A stretch of DNA of 64,000 nt, from NCBI RefSeq assembly GCF_037975245.1, contig NC_092569.1:16104001-16168000 (forward strand), given 5' to 3'. Shown piece by piece: positions 31,972 to 58,000 of this stretch. Both the position numbers and the translations under genes were made by a program. The notes beneath the pieces are model-generated. The model had not been told where the DNA came from and did not search any database. It worked only from the letters and a program-made list of their open reading frames with translations. Each line of letters opens with the position of its first letter. The first letter of the stretch is position 1. The stretch comes from Apostichopus japonicus (taxonomy: Eukaryota > Echinodermata > Holothuroidea > Aspidochirotida > Stichopodidae).

Positions 31972-33204
31972 TTACGATTACGTGTGATAATTTGTTTTAG
32001 TAACAGCGAATTTTTAGAATCCAAATATTTAAACATCTACAGGTCAATTGTGCCACAATGACGCTAAAGCATGAAACGTATACGAAACGATTTGTCTTCA
32101 ACGCTTACGTGTTAGCGTATAGACTAAATAACATTAAGATATTTCAACTTGTAAAATGTGACATAACTTGTTATATTTAATAATTCTATTATATTAAAGC
32201 TGTTCTGCCTTTTATGGTTGAACTTGTAGCCAATATAACCATTTAAATCCGGAAGTAAAGACCTTTCGGAAGAGCGAATCACTCAGTTGGGAGCTAAATG
32301 GGGGGGGGGGGGTGACAATGTCAAGTAAATTATAAATCGAGTCGCTCCTGATAATAAGGGGTGGGGTGAGGGGGGGGGGGTGTTGGATGGCGAATGTCGT
32401 GGTGAAAGAGCTTTAAAATCACGTGTCGATGGAAGACAAATGTACGTACATGAGAAAACATTCGACACTGTATGTGTTATTCCTAACTCAAGATGTTATG
32501 GTTAACTGATTAGCCTATGTAACCTATACCTTGACTTGTCAAACCCTTCATTCTTATAGAGAGTCATTGATCACAGTGTAGGCCTATGTGATATATGTGA
32601 TGTCATCACGGTAGGGACTCAGTTTTCAAGAGCTTTATTTTCCGCTATTTTAAATCAATTTCTTGACTTATCTTTGAAATGTGATACCTTTTGAGCGGTT
32701 CTCTTACCAACCAATATTCTTTCATTTTTTTTCGTCAAAATAGAATTTTGTTATTGTAGAAATATGATTTTCCTCATTGAATAAGTGAGTTAAATAGATT
32801 ATTAAGAATCACACACAAAAGCTGAATTACATTGATGACATCATTCTCTCCGCTGTCCCCAGATGCATTAAAAAAAATATCACCAGATTTGAACAAGAAT
32901 TATCATATATTCGTCATACAGAATGCTCTGCCAGGATCCAGTTTTGACATACTGATACATATATACGGAGTGCAGAAGAGTCCGAGCACTTTCCTGAAGT
33001 ACCGGGACTATTCCCTTTAAATTGTTTTGACTAAATTTGCATGTCTGTTATGCTGCGAGGCTTATAAATAAAGCTATTGTTCCATGAATAGCTAGACTCT
33101 GGCATGCTCTAGAAGGGATAGGCCTATTTATGATACAAAGAGGGTTTAAAGAACAGAATCATTGATGTGTGACACTGTGTAAATGAATTTGCCCGTTCAT
33201 AGAT

Positions 33205-33408
33205 ACTTTTCAAGCAAAGTCACACAGGAAAGAACCTGGGCACGAAAAATACGAAACAACCGAACGACTGATCCGCTCTCTAGCCCCAGTCCCCTTGCAT
33301 CGAGACTGGACGTAACTGTGTGATCATCGTCAGATGTGTATCACGATGCCCCTATAGAAGGGGAACATAATGCTATACAAGATCGTAGCTATAAGAGCCG
33401 AGAATAAG
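33205..33408 (-). mobile_element. U2-snRNA-headed repeat, copy 1 (minus strand)
   Basis: Read on the minus strand it begins ATCGCTTATTCTCGGCTCTT, close to the first bases of U2 snRNA with small insertions. It continues with GTGATACACATCTGACGATG, CAGTCTCGATGCAAG, GAGCGGATCAGTCGTTCGGT and a CGTGCCCA...TTCTTTCCTG tail. The same order of blocks occurs at 36098 on the plus strand. Confidence 0.7.
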
Positions 33409-34464
33409 CGATCCCCTTTCATGTACACCAAAACTTTTTCACTATCAAACTCAATAACAAAACTTCATTCAATGTTACACAAAGCTAAAAATAGAAACTA
33501 CGGATAAATATATCTGCCATGATTGTTTATATTTGTGACAATTAAGCAGCAGTTGTAGTCTTGACTTTTTTATATCAAGAAATTTGAGTAATCCTTCCCA
33601 GGAACCGATGCTATAAAATGTACAAGTAACATATCGATTCCCGGATATGACATTTATGTTGTAACCCCACTGGGCTTGCTCCACTTGAACAAAGGTAAAA
33701 CTATCCTGCTTAACACAGTCGTTCATTAGACCTTATTTTTACTTAGCAAATGTTACAGGGAGGGGTTAAACGCTGCAGATAGGATGTTTTCAACGCAAAC
33801 TACACACGAGTAGATAAGCAAATAAACATAAATATATATTAAAAATAATATATAGAATATATAATATCATATATATATGTATACAAATATATAATATTAT
33901 AACAAAAAATAATGATAGTCGATATGGACTTCCACCACCGTTTTAATCAGGAAATATTTACCTAACTCGAAAACATTTCTCAGATATGGCATGCCCTTTC
34001 GCAGTGGGAAACACTCCTCCCCTCCTTGTACACATACCAGCTTTAACTCTCTCGCTCAACAGCCGCTCACCGCTTACTTACACCCACCAACACAGTGCAC
34101 ACACCAGCACACGCAAAGAAACACCGTATTCAATTAGGTAACATAACTTCATATCACCGGGTGAAGGTTTACGTGTTACAATCTTCTTCAATTATCGACA
34201 ATGTCCATTCAAAACATCCGTACAAATTTAATTTGTTATCTGAGTAATCGCCGTGTGAGTGTGTACACGACTTCCGCATTGAGAGCCCACAAGTGTTATA
34301 TATACGGTACTGTAAGGTGTGGTATCTGATTTATAGTATCAAGGGAAAAATCCCAGAACTACTGTCTGCTGTAAACGTATAGGCCTATACAGACTGCCGT
34401 TATATGAACGAAGGAAGTGCTGGTGTTAAGGTTTTTACTCAACAACAATTCTCCGATTAAGAAC

Positions 34465-47793
<13,329 letters not shown>

Positions 47794-48356
47794 AATGTTC
47801 AATTACTCTTCCTTTTTCGTCTTTCCGCATAAACGTTAAAACGTCTATTTTACAGACATTGGGGCTGTTAATTAAATATGAATATTCAGTAAATTCCCAT
47901 TTTATTCTCGACGATGATTTATCATTTTTAACAGGGGAAAAGAATTTTGTATTTTATATAATGTTTTGGTTTTTTATATATATGCTGATTAAGAGGCTGT
48001 ATGCATAAAGTATTATTAACATGGAGGGGATCATATCGTGATCATAATGTAACACACAAATGATCATTTTTCTCTAAAAAAATAACGAGGCTGACGTTAA
48101 AATTAACATGTTGACTAACATAGGACAGTATGCTCTGTGTTATAATCATGGTTGAATCTTCGACTTAGATATGAATTGATATAGCAAATTTATATAGACA
48201 TTAAGAGTAATGTGAGTTTCAAGTAGTAATTTTAGTTAGTAAACTGAAATATATTATATTTTCATATTACCGCATGGCGACCGTCATATTAAAGCAGAGT
48301 TTGTTTTGATGTTATCAATGAATCTTCCAGTCTAGGTCTGTAACTTTTAATAATTC

Positions 48357-48362
48357 AATAAA
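48357..48362 (+). terminator. Candidate polyadenylation signal of annexin B
   Basis: AATAAA about 565 bases after the TAA at 47791-47793, in otherwise AT-rich non-coding sequence. This implies a 3' UTR of roughly 580 bases. Confidence 0.45.
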
Positions 48363-48535
48363 TTAATTTCCAGTTGATGAAAGATAAATCTAAAAGTGGT
48401 GTAAGTTCTCTCAATTGTAAGACCTTATTTTTTACCAAACAATCTGACATGAAGTCTTAAAAAGGACCCGATACACACAAAGAAGACAGTTAGTACTGTA
48501 AAACTTAAAGTTTTGTACCACAGTAAAAACCGGAT

Positions 48536-48692
48536 TGTGCTACAAATCGGTAGCATCTGCTTTAAGATTACAGTATGAACTGAGGATATGTGTAATTCCA
48601 ACAAATCCAGTCCGTTGTGAATTATTGGGATTACACATATCCTCAGTTCTTACTTTAAACCAAATTGCACATGCTACCCATTTGTCAGCACA
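48536..48692. repeat. Long imperfect hairpin (about 65-bp arms)
   Basis: The left arm 48536-48600 and the right arm 48625-48692 are complementary. The innermost 23 pairs (core AACTGAGGATATGTGTAAT) have one mismatch, and the loop is about 24 bases. This is a fold-back element or a long hairpin transcript if transcribed. Confidence 0.8.
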
Positions 48693-48827
48693 CTTCAGTA
48701 TTTTATGAGTAGATACTGTAATCTCTGTGTGAATCGGTTGTAAACAGAGCAAAAAATTAATAATTCAACTAGTCTTACAAATTCGATAATTCTGAAACCC
48801 TGCTATTAATATCATGGTGGGCGGGCT

Positions 48828-49829
48828 GCGAATATTTTTTTCCCAAACTGAACTGACACTGAAATTATTTCCTCGATTCTGATTGGCTGATCAAAACCGG
48901 AATGGTAGTCGGCGTTTATGAATGAATGTATGTGACACTGTTAGTGTTGATCATACCAATCCTCATGGACCCCATCATGTCAAAAATACGTGTGTACGCC
49001 ATATACAGGCTAAGTTAAAGTATGTAGGCCTAAGTGTGCCTATATGTAGATACAATGTGAGGCTTCCAGTTATCAAGAGCTACTGCAAGGGCGGTAGGGC
49101 CTATATTAGTGAATTTGAGATCTCGAACTAGTACGAATACGTATATACGGTTAATGCAGGCCTACTATGTCACCATGTATAAGAACTTCTAATTGTGTAG
49201 GTAAACATATGTGGTTACGTACGCATAGGTTATAATGCTATATACAACTAGTTAACAAGTCAAAAGACACAGACATATCGTCAAATGCCATGTTTGTGTA
49301 CACTCACTGGCTGACACACACTCGCTCGCGCGTCTTCATGGCCACTACATATTCGACTAGGCCTATCATGATTCATTGACTGGATACATTTTGAATTTAT
49401 GATTATAAAACTAAAAGTATCTCAACCAAACACCACGGTACATATGTACATCGGCTACATGTATACAATTACAAATGCACTGTGTTTTATTGTGTTGTAT
49501 ACTATACACAGTACAATAGGCTACATTACATGTATGTGCTGTGTAGAGCGGAGTCAAGCGAGTAAACAAACGATCGAGGACTGCCTATAATGGGCGCAGT
49601 AGTTGGGAATAGTTGCTTCACTCTATACTTTCGTTCAAATATACCTACTAAAAGTTCTGGAAAGTTGCTAATGTAAATATCTTGAATTTGATTGTGTTGA
49701 TCATACTGATATCGACAGATTATGGAGGATCCATGTTGAAAACTAAAGTATATCACGTGCTCGCTGATAACCAATCAGAATCGAGGAAATAATTTCAGTG
49801 TCAGTTCAGTTTGGGAAAAAAATATTCGC
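48828..49829. mobile_element. 1002-bp non-autonomous DNA transposon, Mutator-like
   Basis: Terminal inverted repeats are perfect for 59 bases, beginning GCGAATATTTTTTTCCC and ending CTCGATTCTGATTGG. The nine bases GGGCGGGCT lie directly outside both ends (48819-48827 and 49830-49838). A 9-bp duplication with long inverted repeats fits the Mutator (MULE) superfamily. The interior has only short open frames and no transposase motif, so it would need a transposase in trans. Confidence 0.85.
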
Positions 49830-51696
49830 GGGCGGGCTGCTGTGATGTCGGAAGAAGCCATTCCTGAATCCGACATCATCCAAATACAAGTAGAAATCTA
49901 TAGAGTTGCGTTGTTTTATGGATCTTTATACCTGATTATTATCCCGAACATTCGGTATATATGCATGTGTTTATTTAGTTCAAAGAGATAATTTACCAAT
50001 AGATGTTAACTTCCTTCGGACGTTTAATCAATGGGTACCACCGTGCGGTAAGATTTAAATCATTTCAATTCTATTGTATTGTTTTCAAGCTAAGAACTAT
50101 AAACTACAGCAAATTTTAAAAGATGGAATAAAACGGAATAAAAAACTTGTACATGTGTCTATAGTGTTATGTCTGATGTTTACGACTGTTGCGCAATCTT
50201 TACAAGAAAGGAAAAGTCGAGTGACTATATGATATTGTGTATAGTATCATGTGTAGGGAAGGAGGCAGGTACCCCCTCCCCCTCCTTACTATTACTTTTC
50301 TAATTGTCAGAGGGAAAGCAAGTGGATGTTTATTTTTTCCACTGTCCCCTCCCTCCCCACCCCCACCCACCCGCTTCCCACTCCCCTTCCTTCCACTTTC
50401 ACTTTATTAGCTAAGTATGCGTAGCTGGATCATTTTGCTTTATCCGTTGAATTAGCAAATAAGAGTTCCAGGCAATGAAATGATGGAACTTCTTATCACA
50501 TATACCTTGTAAAACTGAAGTATCTATACAATAGAAAAAACTTGGATGCACACGAAATTGCCTTCCCTCGAAAGTTACAAGACGTATTAAATTGGCACCC
50601 TACGCTAAATCATACTTTTAAAGATTGCCCCCGACTGACTTGGGTAGTGACTTCACTCATTTTGTGAGGGACAGATGTGAATCAAGGATTGGCCTCTGTG
50701 AGCGATTATTATAAAGTTCGCGCCTATATCTCAAATGGATGAAGTGTGCTAAATGTTTCCCTTAGCTAAATTAATGCTCACCAAACTTCAATATAAGTCC
50801 AGCATCTTTCAAAAGGTCTTGACACGTGATATTTCTGCTCTTCTTGTCATTTGAAATACCGAAATAGTTGGGTTTACTTCTAATAATTTCCATTTTGTGT
50901 TACACACATACTAATTGTTAAACTACTGTGGCCACTAAGGCTTTGTACAAAGTTTCACTAGAATAGCACTATACACTTTTATTAGTAACTAGCACGTTTA
51001 GTAATTCATGGAACGTAATTTTTCTATCACCCAATGAAAATATTTAGCAGCGAAGAAATCGAACTTCTGTTAATTGAATCCTCTGAATCGAGACAATTTC
51101 CCCATTTATGTTAGAATCGTTAATGTTCTCTAAAATGGAAAAATCCAGAAACAAGCAAGCAAAAACATGATTTAGTAACTCATATTGTATGATATATTGA
51201 TGATGACGTAATTTTCTGCAAATGTATACTCGGGCGGATGGTTATTCATTGCTACTTATAGTAACACTTTATATGGTAAAACCAAGGGTTTGCTACGACT
51301 AACTGTCAAGTAATATGTTGACAGTTATATTGATAATCACCTTAAAAGGATCATGAATATGTTCACAGGTGACTATATATTTGTATTTATAGGGGGGTGG
51401 ATTGGGGTGAGGGGGAGGGAGGGTTATGTTACACACACTTATTGGGGAACTCATGTTTTTCTTAAGAAATTTACAGACTGGCTGCTTTCCATTAAATGTA
51501 TCACTTTATGAGACTTCGTTTAGTATATGGGGAGTGAGTAAGGCACATACCTTAATTGACAAAATCATTGGACAAGCTGCTTTCATATTGAAGGTGCTAA
51601 CATTATGATCTTCGTTATCAACTTATACTGCTGTTTAAAAATTCAACGCATTCATTGGACAAAAGATGTATTCTCAGGGTGGATAAGTACTTGAAA

Positions 51697-51702
51697 TTTA
51701 TT
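51697..51702 (-). terminator. Candidate polyadenylation signal of the fibrinogen-like gene
   Basis: AATAAA on the minus strand about 263 bases beyond the ancestral stop at 51965. Confidence 0.4.
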
Positions 51703-51964
51703 CTTCTTCAGTATTCGTCATTCGCAAATATTCATCAAAAAGCATTTACAAGCTTTGACCAAGAGTTATAGTGATAATTCTGAGTCAAGTGAAATTATAA
51801 GAAAGTTGTAAGTTCAATTCTCTGGAAGCACTCATTTGCTGGATCCTTGTTTGAGAAAAAAAATGTTAAAATTGAGAAGAAAATTTGATTTATCACGGGA
51901 TTCTATATGACCCGTGATGAAACGTCATGTTTTGTGATTGGAGTTGTTGTCTGCGTCTGATGTA

Positions 51965-52087
51965 TTACAATGGACGTATCTTCATTTCTACGAATTTCAT
52001 GTGTCCACCTCCTCCTGGAAGGCTACTCCAGTGAATGCTCATATGGTTAGTGTTTCCCGCTGAGTAAAGTCCGTTTAGATTCACATA
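51965..52087 (-). pseudogene. Remnant C-terminus of the fibrinogen domain after the stop
   Basis: Directly after the TAA at 52090-52088 the same frame continues with 40 conserved fibrinogen-domain residues: YVNLNGLYSAGN, then HMSIHWSSL, then HMKFVEMKIRPL, and a normal stop at 51967-51965. Normally this stretch completes the domain (full protein about 269 residues). Its preservation suggests the stop is recent, or bypassed, or an assembly error. Confidence 0.8.
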
Positions 52088-55000
52088 TTAATAAGATCTC
52101 TTGTACCACCACCCTCCGTGATTACGCTGGGCCAGGTTTTGATATCTATCAAGGTCGTTGTCACGATCGAATGTCGTAAATGACATGTTCCTGAAGTCTG
52201 TCAATCGATCAAACCCTTTGAAAAAGAAAACACGAGATGGAAATTAAATACATGATCATATTTACATTAATTTTAATAAGTTGTTTCCATACGGCATAAA
52301 TTAAGATAAGGTCCCTGGTACAATTTATGTAAGATTTATGAAACACTATCATTTTAAACAAACTTTTGTTTGTTTGTGTGTTTGTGAACTATATATTTAT
52401 TTCCAAATAAATGTCGTCTACACCACTTGAAGGAATTGTTAGTGAAAACTGACGAATCTGGAATTGCTTTATTATTGTCCCCAGGTCGACAATTGAAAAT
52501 TGACAACAGAGTTGTTGACAATTGACAATTCATAATCATGAACGTTAAATACGAATCTAAGAGACTGACTTCGGTCAGCTTGCGGCTTTGATAAGCCAAT
52601 GAGGTTTCTTCGCGAGTTCCTGCTTGCAGGAGGATCTAAAAACATACATACATACAAGTCTATAAAGATTGATACTTAATTGTTATAATTCTTTTTTCGT
52701 TCTGTTTCCAGTTGAGGAGGTTGGGTCTTTTTTGTTAATTAGGGAGGATGACGAAATATGATGGATGAGGCGAAGATGGAAGGGAAGTTGGGAATAGGTT
52801 TGTTGTTATCAATTACAAGGCCTTCTGTCACTGATGATATTTGTATCAAACTGAGTTCATTAAGGTATATCTTTTAACATGAGCACGCACCCGTATACTT
52901 TAAGTCCGCAAGGGCGATTAATTCCCTCTGTGTGAACGCTCGCGTACTCGTACTTAAGAATAACCTTCTTTTCGGAGTTTCTTCGATCCCTATTTTGTTC
53001 TTAATACATGTAATGTGAACGGTCGCGGACTAATGGTGACTCGAGATTTCCGGTTAAGTTATAATATCCGCTCTATCCAGTTGCAATTTGGCGGGTATTT
53101 TTGATTGTAGACAGCTGATATGAACTTTTCACACCTGCGCAGTATATTAATCTCCCAAGCAGACTTAATACGAACCCCACTCGTTCTTAAATGTTAACGC
53201 GTCATGTTCTTAATTAATAATCCTCCTCGAAGACTTAGTATCAATAATCGCCCTTGCGTTCTTAAATGCGGAACAAAGCCCATTTAAGGAGCGCATTAAT
53301 CATGGATTCCGAATACAATTTCACCTGATCATCTTTCTTCCGATTTGATTACAAACAGTTTCCTAATTGAAGAGCAACAAGAGAGAGAGAGAGAGAGTCA
53401 CTATGACCGATTGCTTTCTATGCTTGAGCTCCCAAATTTATCGTTTAATAATAAGACACATAAACGTATATTTTACGTACCTATGGTGCTGGATCTATCG
53501 TATTCTCCAAGGCCAACTAAACGATACTTAGTCCCTTCATCGCTGATCCTAAACAGACCGTACCTCGCAAAATAGGGATTTCCACTCTCGCTATTTACAT
53601 CAATGCGGAGAATGTAATCCTTTTGGTTAGTTAAGAGTGATATTTTATCGTTGCCAAGCCAAAATTCCCTATTCAGGAAACCAAAGCCATCTCGGTACAT
53701 AGTCCATTGTCTGTAAAACTCTACGGAACCATCGACCCGGCGTTGGAAGACCTAGTTTAGTTTAAAAACAAAAACATGACAATATTCGGTTTGAACATAA
53801 TGAACAATTTGTACGATGTACGTTCGATGGGTTTGCTGTATCACTGTTGTTAGTGTATAATGGTTCGCTTGCGTTGAACTGATACGGTAGCCTGTACACC
53901 AGTTAGATTCTTCTTTTTTGTAAAAGAATACATGGGTAAAAATTTATGCCCATATTGTGCATAGTAATATGGCCATATTAACATTTTGAGGTACCAACAA
54001 AACTTTCTCGCTATAATAGAGAACAGCCATGCTGAGGATTATTAATGGTTACTTGGGAAATAATTATCAGCGTTTAATAAAAATACATATCTATTCTGGA
54101 ATTTCCAAGGTAAATTTGACACTAAGTAACGTTTTCCTGAGAATTAAACCAAACTGAAAGATATGAATAAATAATACAAGCCTTGTCAAATAAATCAGCA
54201 CCTGTAAAACACATAATCTATATGTATGTAAATCGCTTGTTTAGAGATCCTATAAAATATGAAATATCAACATACTACATAAGCACGCTAAATAGAAATT
54301 AAGGGTAATATTATGAATGTTCTTACCGTCCAGCCTCCTCCGTCAATTGAGTTATTACAGTAAACTTGAAAAGGTTCATTGGCTCCATCTGGCTTAATCA
54401 GATAAACTCCAGATTCAGAGGAACTCCCTTCACATTGGTCGTAAACTTCTTTACAATCTCGAGGATATTCTGGCTCTTGGTAGAAGAGGTAGCAGGAGTC
54501 TGAAGAAATAATGGAGAATTTTTGTTTTTCAAGAAATGATTGACATCAATTTTAAAGTGAACTACCGAACTCGATGTCCCAGTTACCGAATTATCGATAA
54601 AGGTGTAAAATTACAATATGCAAAACAAAAAAATGTTTGTCAAAATATGAAACATAAATCTTCCATACATTTTTCTGCTTGGAAAAACACGGAAGTAAAC
54701 ATTGTAAAATCGTAAAAGGTAACAACAAATATACAGAATAATCTTAAAAAGGAAGTAACAGAATAACAAGAAATTCCTGATCAGTTCTGGTAACTATGTA
54801 TGTTCAATTTAAACGACAAATGTTGACCTAAACGCCGCGGCAAATCTAAAAGGCTTATAATTCTTTTTTAACTTCCCATCCAGTGTTAACCAAAAATATG
54901 TGAAGACCACAAAAGCAAAATCACAATTATTGTCAATTATTATTTCCTGTAAACCACCGCCAGAAACATTAAAGGGGTTTCATTTACTTTCAGCAAGCGA

Positions 55001-58000
55001 TAATTGAAACATTCCGGGGTACGCTTCTATGTGTAGAAAGCATTTAAAACACATTAATCCTTCGATGATGATATAAGAAAAAAAAAAATACATTCATACG
55101 TGTAATAGCCGTTGTTGAAACGCATAATTTACTATTTCCCCATCAATATAAACATTCATGCAAAAAAGTAGGACCCCCCAAAAAAGGAATAATGATGATA
55201 AATTTGTCTTACCTCCAGTGGTTCTTTTGTTCCTTCCAGAATTTTCCCGTCCAACATTCTAAAATTAAGGTATGAAAATTGACATATTAAAAAACAAAAT
55301 TCCGATGAGCGGGATCGTCTCATATGTGAAGGGTACTCGCCGCCGAAATCAATTCACGATTATAAGTTCAGTTTCAAATATTGTTAAGTACTACTTATCT
55401 TTGGTTAAAATCCACTGTAGTGAAATCAGGAATCGTTAACTTTGTCACCATTTAGGTCATCTTAATTATTTCACTGATAGAGAGGCGATCAGTTTGATCC
55501 CAATGATGTGACAATGTTTCTGTATTACTCATATTAAGAACTTAATATATGTCATTGTTAAATGTATTCAAATTTGCATCACTCTGTTTTACTCAGATAT
55601 TAGTTACTTGGTAGGAAACATTACGGGACACCAATACACACCATTCCAACGCAGTTTTCCAACACTGTTAAACTATACAGTCTATTATATATGTATGAAC
55701 TTTCTATTCGTGACCTATTTTAATGAAAACAAAATGTGATTCTATTCGATACTGTGGCCGATGTGTTTACTTCTTGGCATGGTTGTCTGACGACAAACTT
55801 AAAAAAAATAGAGACTATTTAGATGACAGAATGACTTAATAAAATAGTTACTATTCAACGCCAATCTTGCCCTGTTACCCGCCCAAATACAGTTTAACCT
55901 TGATGACACAATATAGTAGACCTTTTAATTTTCGCGACATGAAGTGAGGAAGTAATATGATTCCTTCCCGTAGGAGAAAAATCAACATTGAATTCAATGA
56001 GCTTTTTGAAATGAAATGAATCCAGAAATACAAGGAAATTTGAAAGCTTGAAACTGAAAAAAAAAACATACTGTTTTCTGGACATTCACAATATTCATAA
56101 ATATATCTCATATTAATAGACATGTTGGTGTCTGTGTATTAAATGGAACAATACGACTATCATATTGCTTAGCAGAAGTAATCATCGATTAGTAAGATAT
56201 TTAGGATTGATGAAAATATTACGAATTGACTTTCATGTACGTACAAATACATTTTGAATGATCCTAGTTAAATGAGTCGTTTTCATATATTTTAGCCATT
56301 TCTGCATTTGTTCATGCCATCTTGTTTATTTGTATCTTTTTTTCTCAAGACAAGATCAATGAAATGCCCAGCTTCAACTTGAAACATAATTTATAAATGT
56401 TAGAAAGTTCAGTGATTATCTAAAATAGTACTAAGTGTGGTGGGTACTTGTTGTGGGTTTGTTCCTTCAAGGTTCTGTTTGCTTAGTAAGTTCTACCATT
56501 TCGACATTATGGCATATATGTAGTAGTAATAATCTATAATACTTATTAAAATTACCTCATAAACTAAGACCACCGATACAATTTATGCATCATAATAATC
56601 AATGTTGTGTTTGAGAAATTGGAAAACTTCAACGAACTGATAACTGATCAAGACAACATTTTATCATCAAGAGTGACATTAGATTTTTTTGTTGTTCAAA
56701 CTTGTTATAGGTTCTTTACTGCCTTCTCCACGTTTTAAAATGTTTCCAAAGATAAAAGCCTATATTTTGACTGTTTTATGCAGACATATTTTCTTAAAAT
56801 GTACACAAATGACTCCCTCGGTAGAATAAATAAATTTCAGTAATGCGTATCCCGATTAGATAGTTACAATTTTGTTAAATTTTGTTGTTTGGTTTATTTA
56901 CAGAGTTAAATAAGTCAAATCAGCCCTATACTCTCCTTTGTATGTTGTCTGTGTTGATGGTAAGTTAAGTTAATGAAATATATGACTAAAGTAATTAAAA
57001 GTTGTTAATATTATGTACTGGTACTTGGTAGATTTAAATCGAATGGAATCGATTCAATATTTAGATCAATAGTTTTACATCATGTGATTTATGAGTATAA
57101 TTTATGATTTTAAGGCATCATTCCACAAGATATAATGTAAATATTAAGACGTTTTAAATTTGATTGGTTGCTTTGAGTTTCTGTACAGTACCCTACGTCT
57201 CACAATTCACCTACGTTTAGATTAAATGTCAAATATGAATGTTTAAACTATGTTTGTGCTATAATATTGAAAGACTAGATTTCGGCAGCAAAGTGTCAAG
57301 AGCGTTAACATTTGTTAAAATTAATAATTTATTGCTTTCCTAAGTAATTCACAGTAAGTTGTAGACTGAAATTTAAGTATCAGGTTTTGATCTACTTTGA
57401 TTTCTTCCATCCATTTCCTAATCAGGTTACTTGTTACTTTGAAAGGTATAAATGAAAACACATTTGTCAAATGCGTATATTTCTTGGCACGAAAAAGGAG
57501 CATGCCCACCAAAGAATATTAGTACTTAAAGGTTAAGAATTGATTACTGATAAAAGCAACATTTATCATAACATGTACCTAATATTCGATACCAAATTTC
57601 GTCCAACAGTAGATCTAATACTTATCCAAGGAATTGGGAAATAAATATTTATTTGAGAGAGATTTTAATAGCCTCCATCTTTAAACATGATACAACGGTG
57701 ACATGAAACATATAGACTGATATATGATATTTTACGCAGTTACCTGAAAAGCAGAGTTTGATAGTCATTTGAAGTGATACGGGGGACTTACATATCCATG
57801 GCCAGACATATCCGAAGTTCATGTTGTAAACTTGATGAAATAAAGTCGAGATGTTTTCTTTTCAATTTTTTAAACTGCTATAAAAAGAAATTTTATCAAG
57901 ATTTTCTTGATGACATGTCAAGGAAAGAACAAGCTCAAGACACAGGAAAGAACAAACCACTGTTTTGATTAATATAAACAATGGGTCTCGCGGTAGAATA

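Larger units (their letters stand above)
27719..34464. other. Region between the two annexin start codons
   Basis: Upstream flank of both head-to-head annexins. No coding exon was recognised. It holds an inverted-repeat element (28398-28865), one U2-headed repeat (33205-33405), an (AT)n run at 31924, and paired TTAAAGG ends at 29978 and 33020. The promoters of both annexins must lie here, but no core element could be singled out. Confidence 0.6.
47794..51964. other. Intergenic between annexin B and the fibrinogen-like gene (tail to tail)
   Basis: No coding exon was seen. It contains the annexin B 3' UTR, a long hairpin (48536-48692), the 1002-bp inverted-repeat element (48828-49829), C-rich stretches near 50270-50390 and the 3' UTR of the fibrinogen-like gene. 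Between 49.85 and 51.6 kb nothing further was recognised. Confidence 0.6.
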
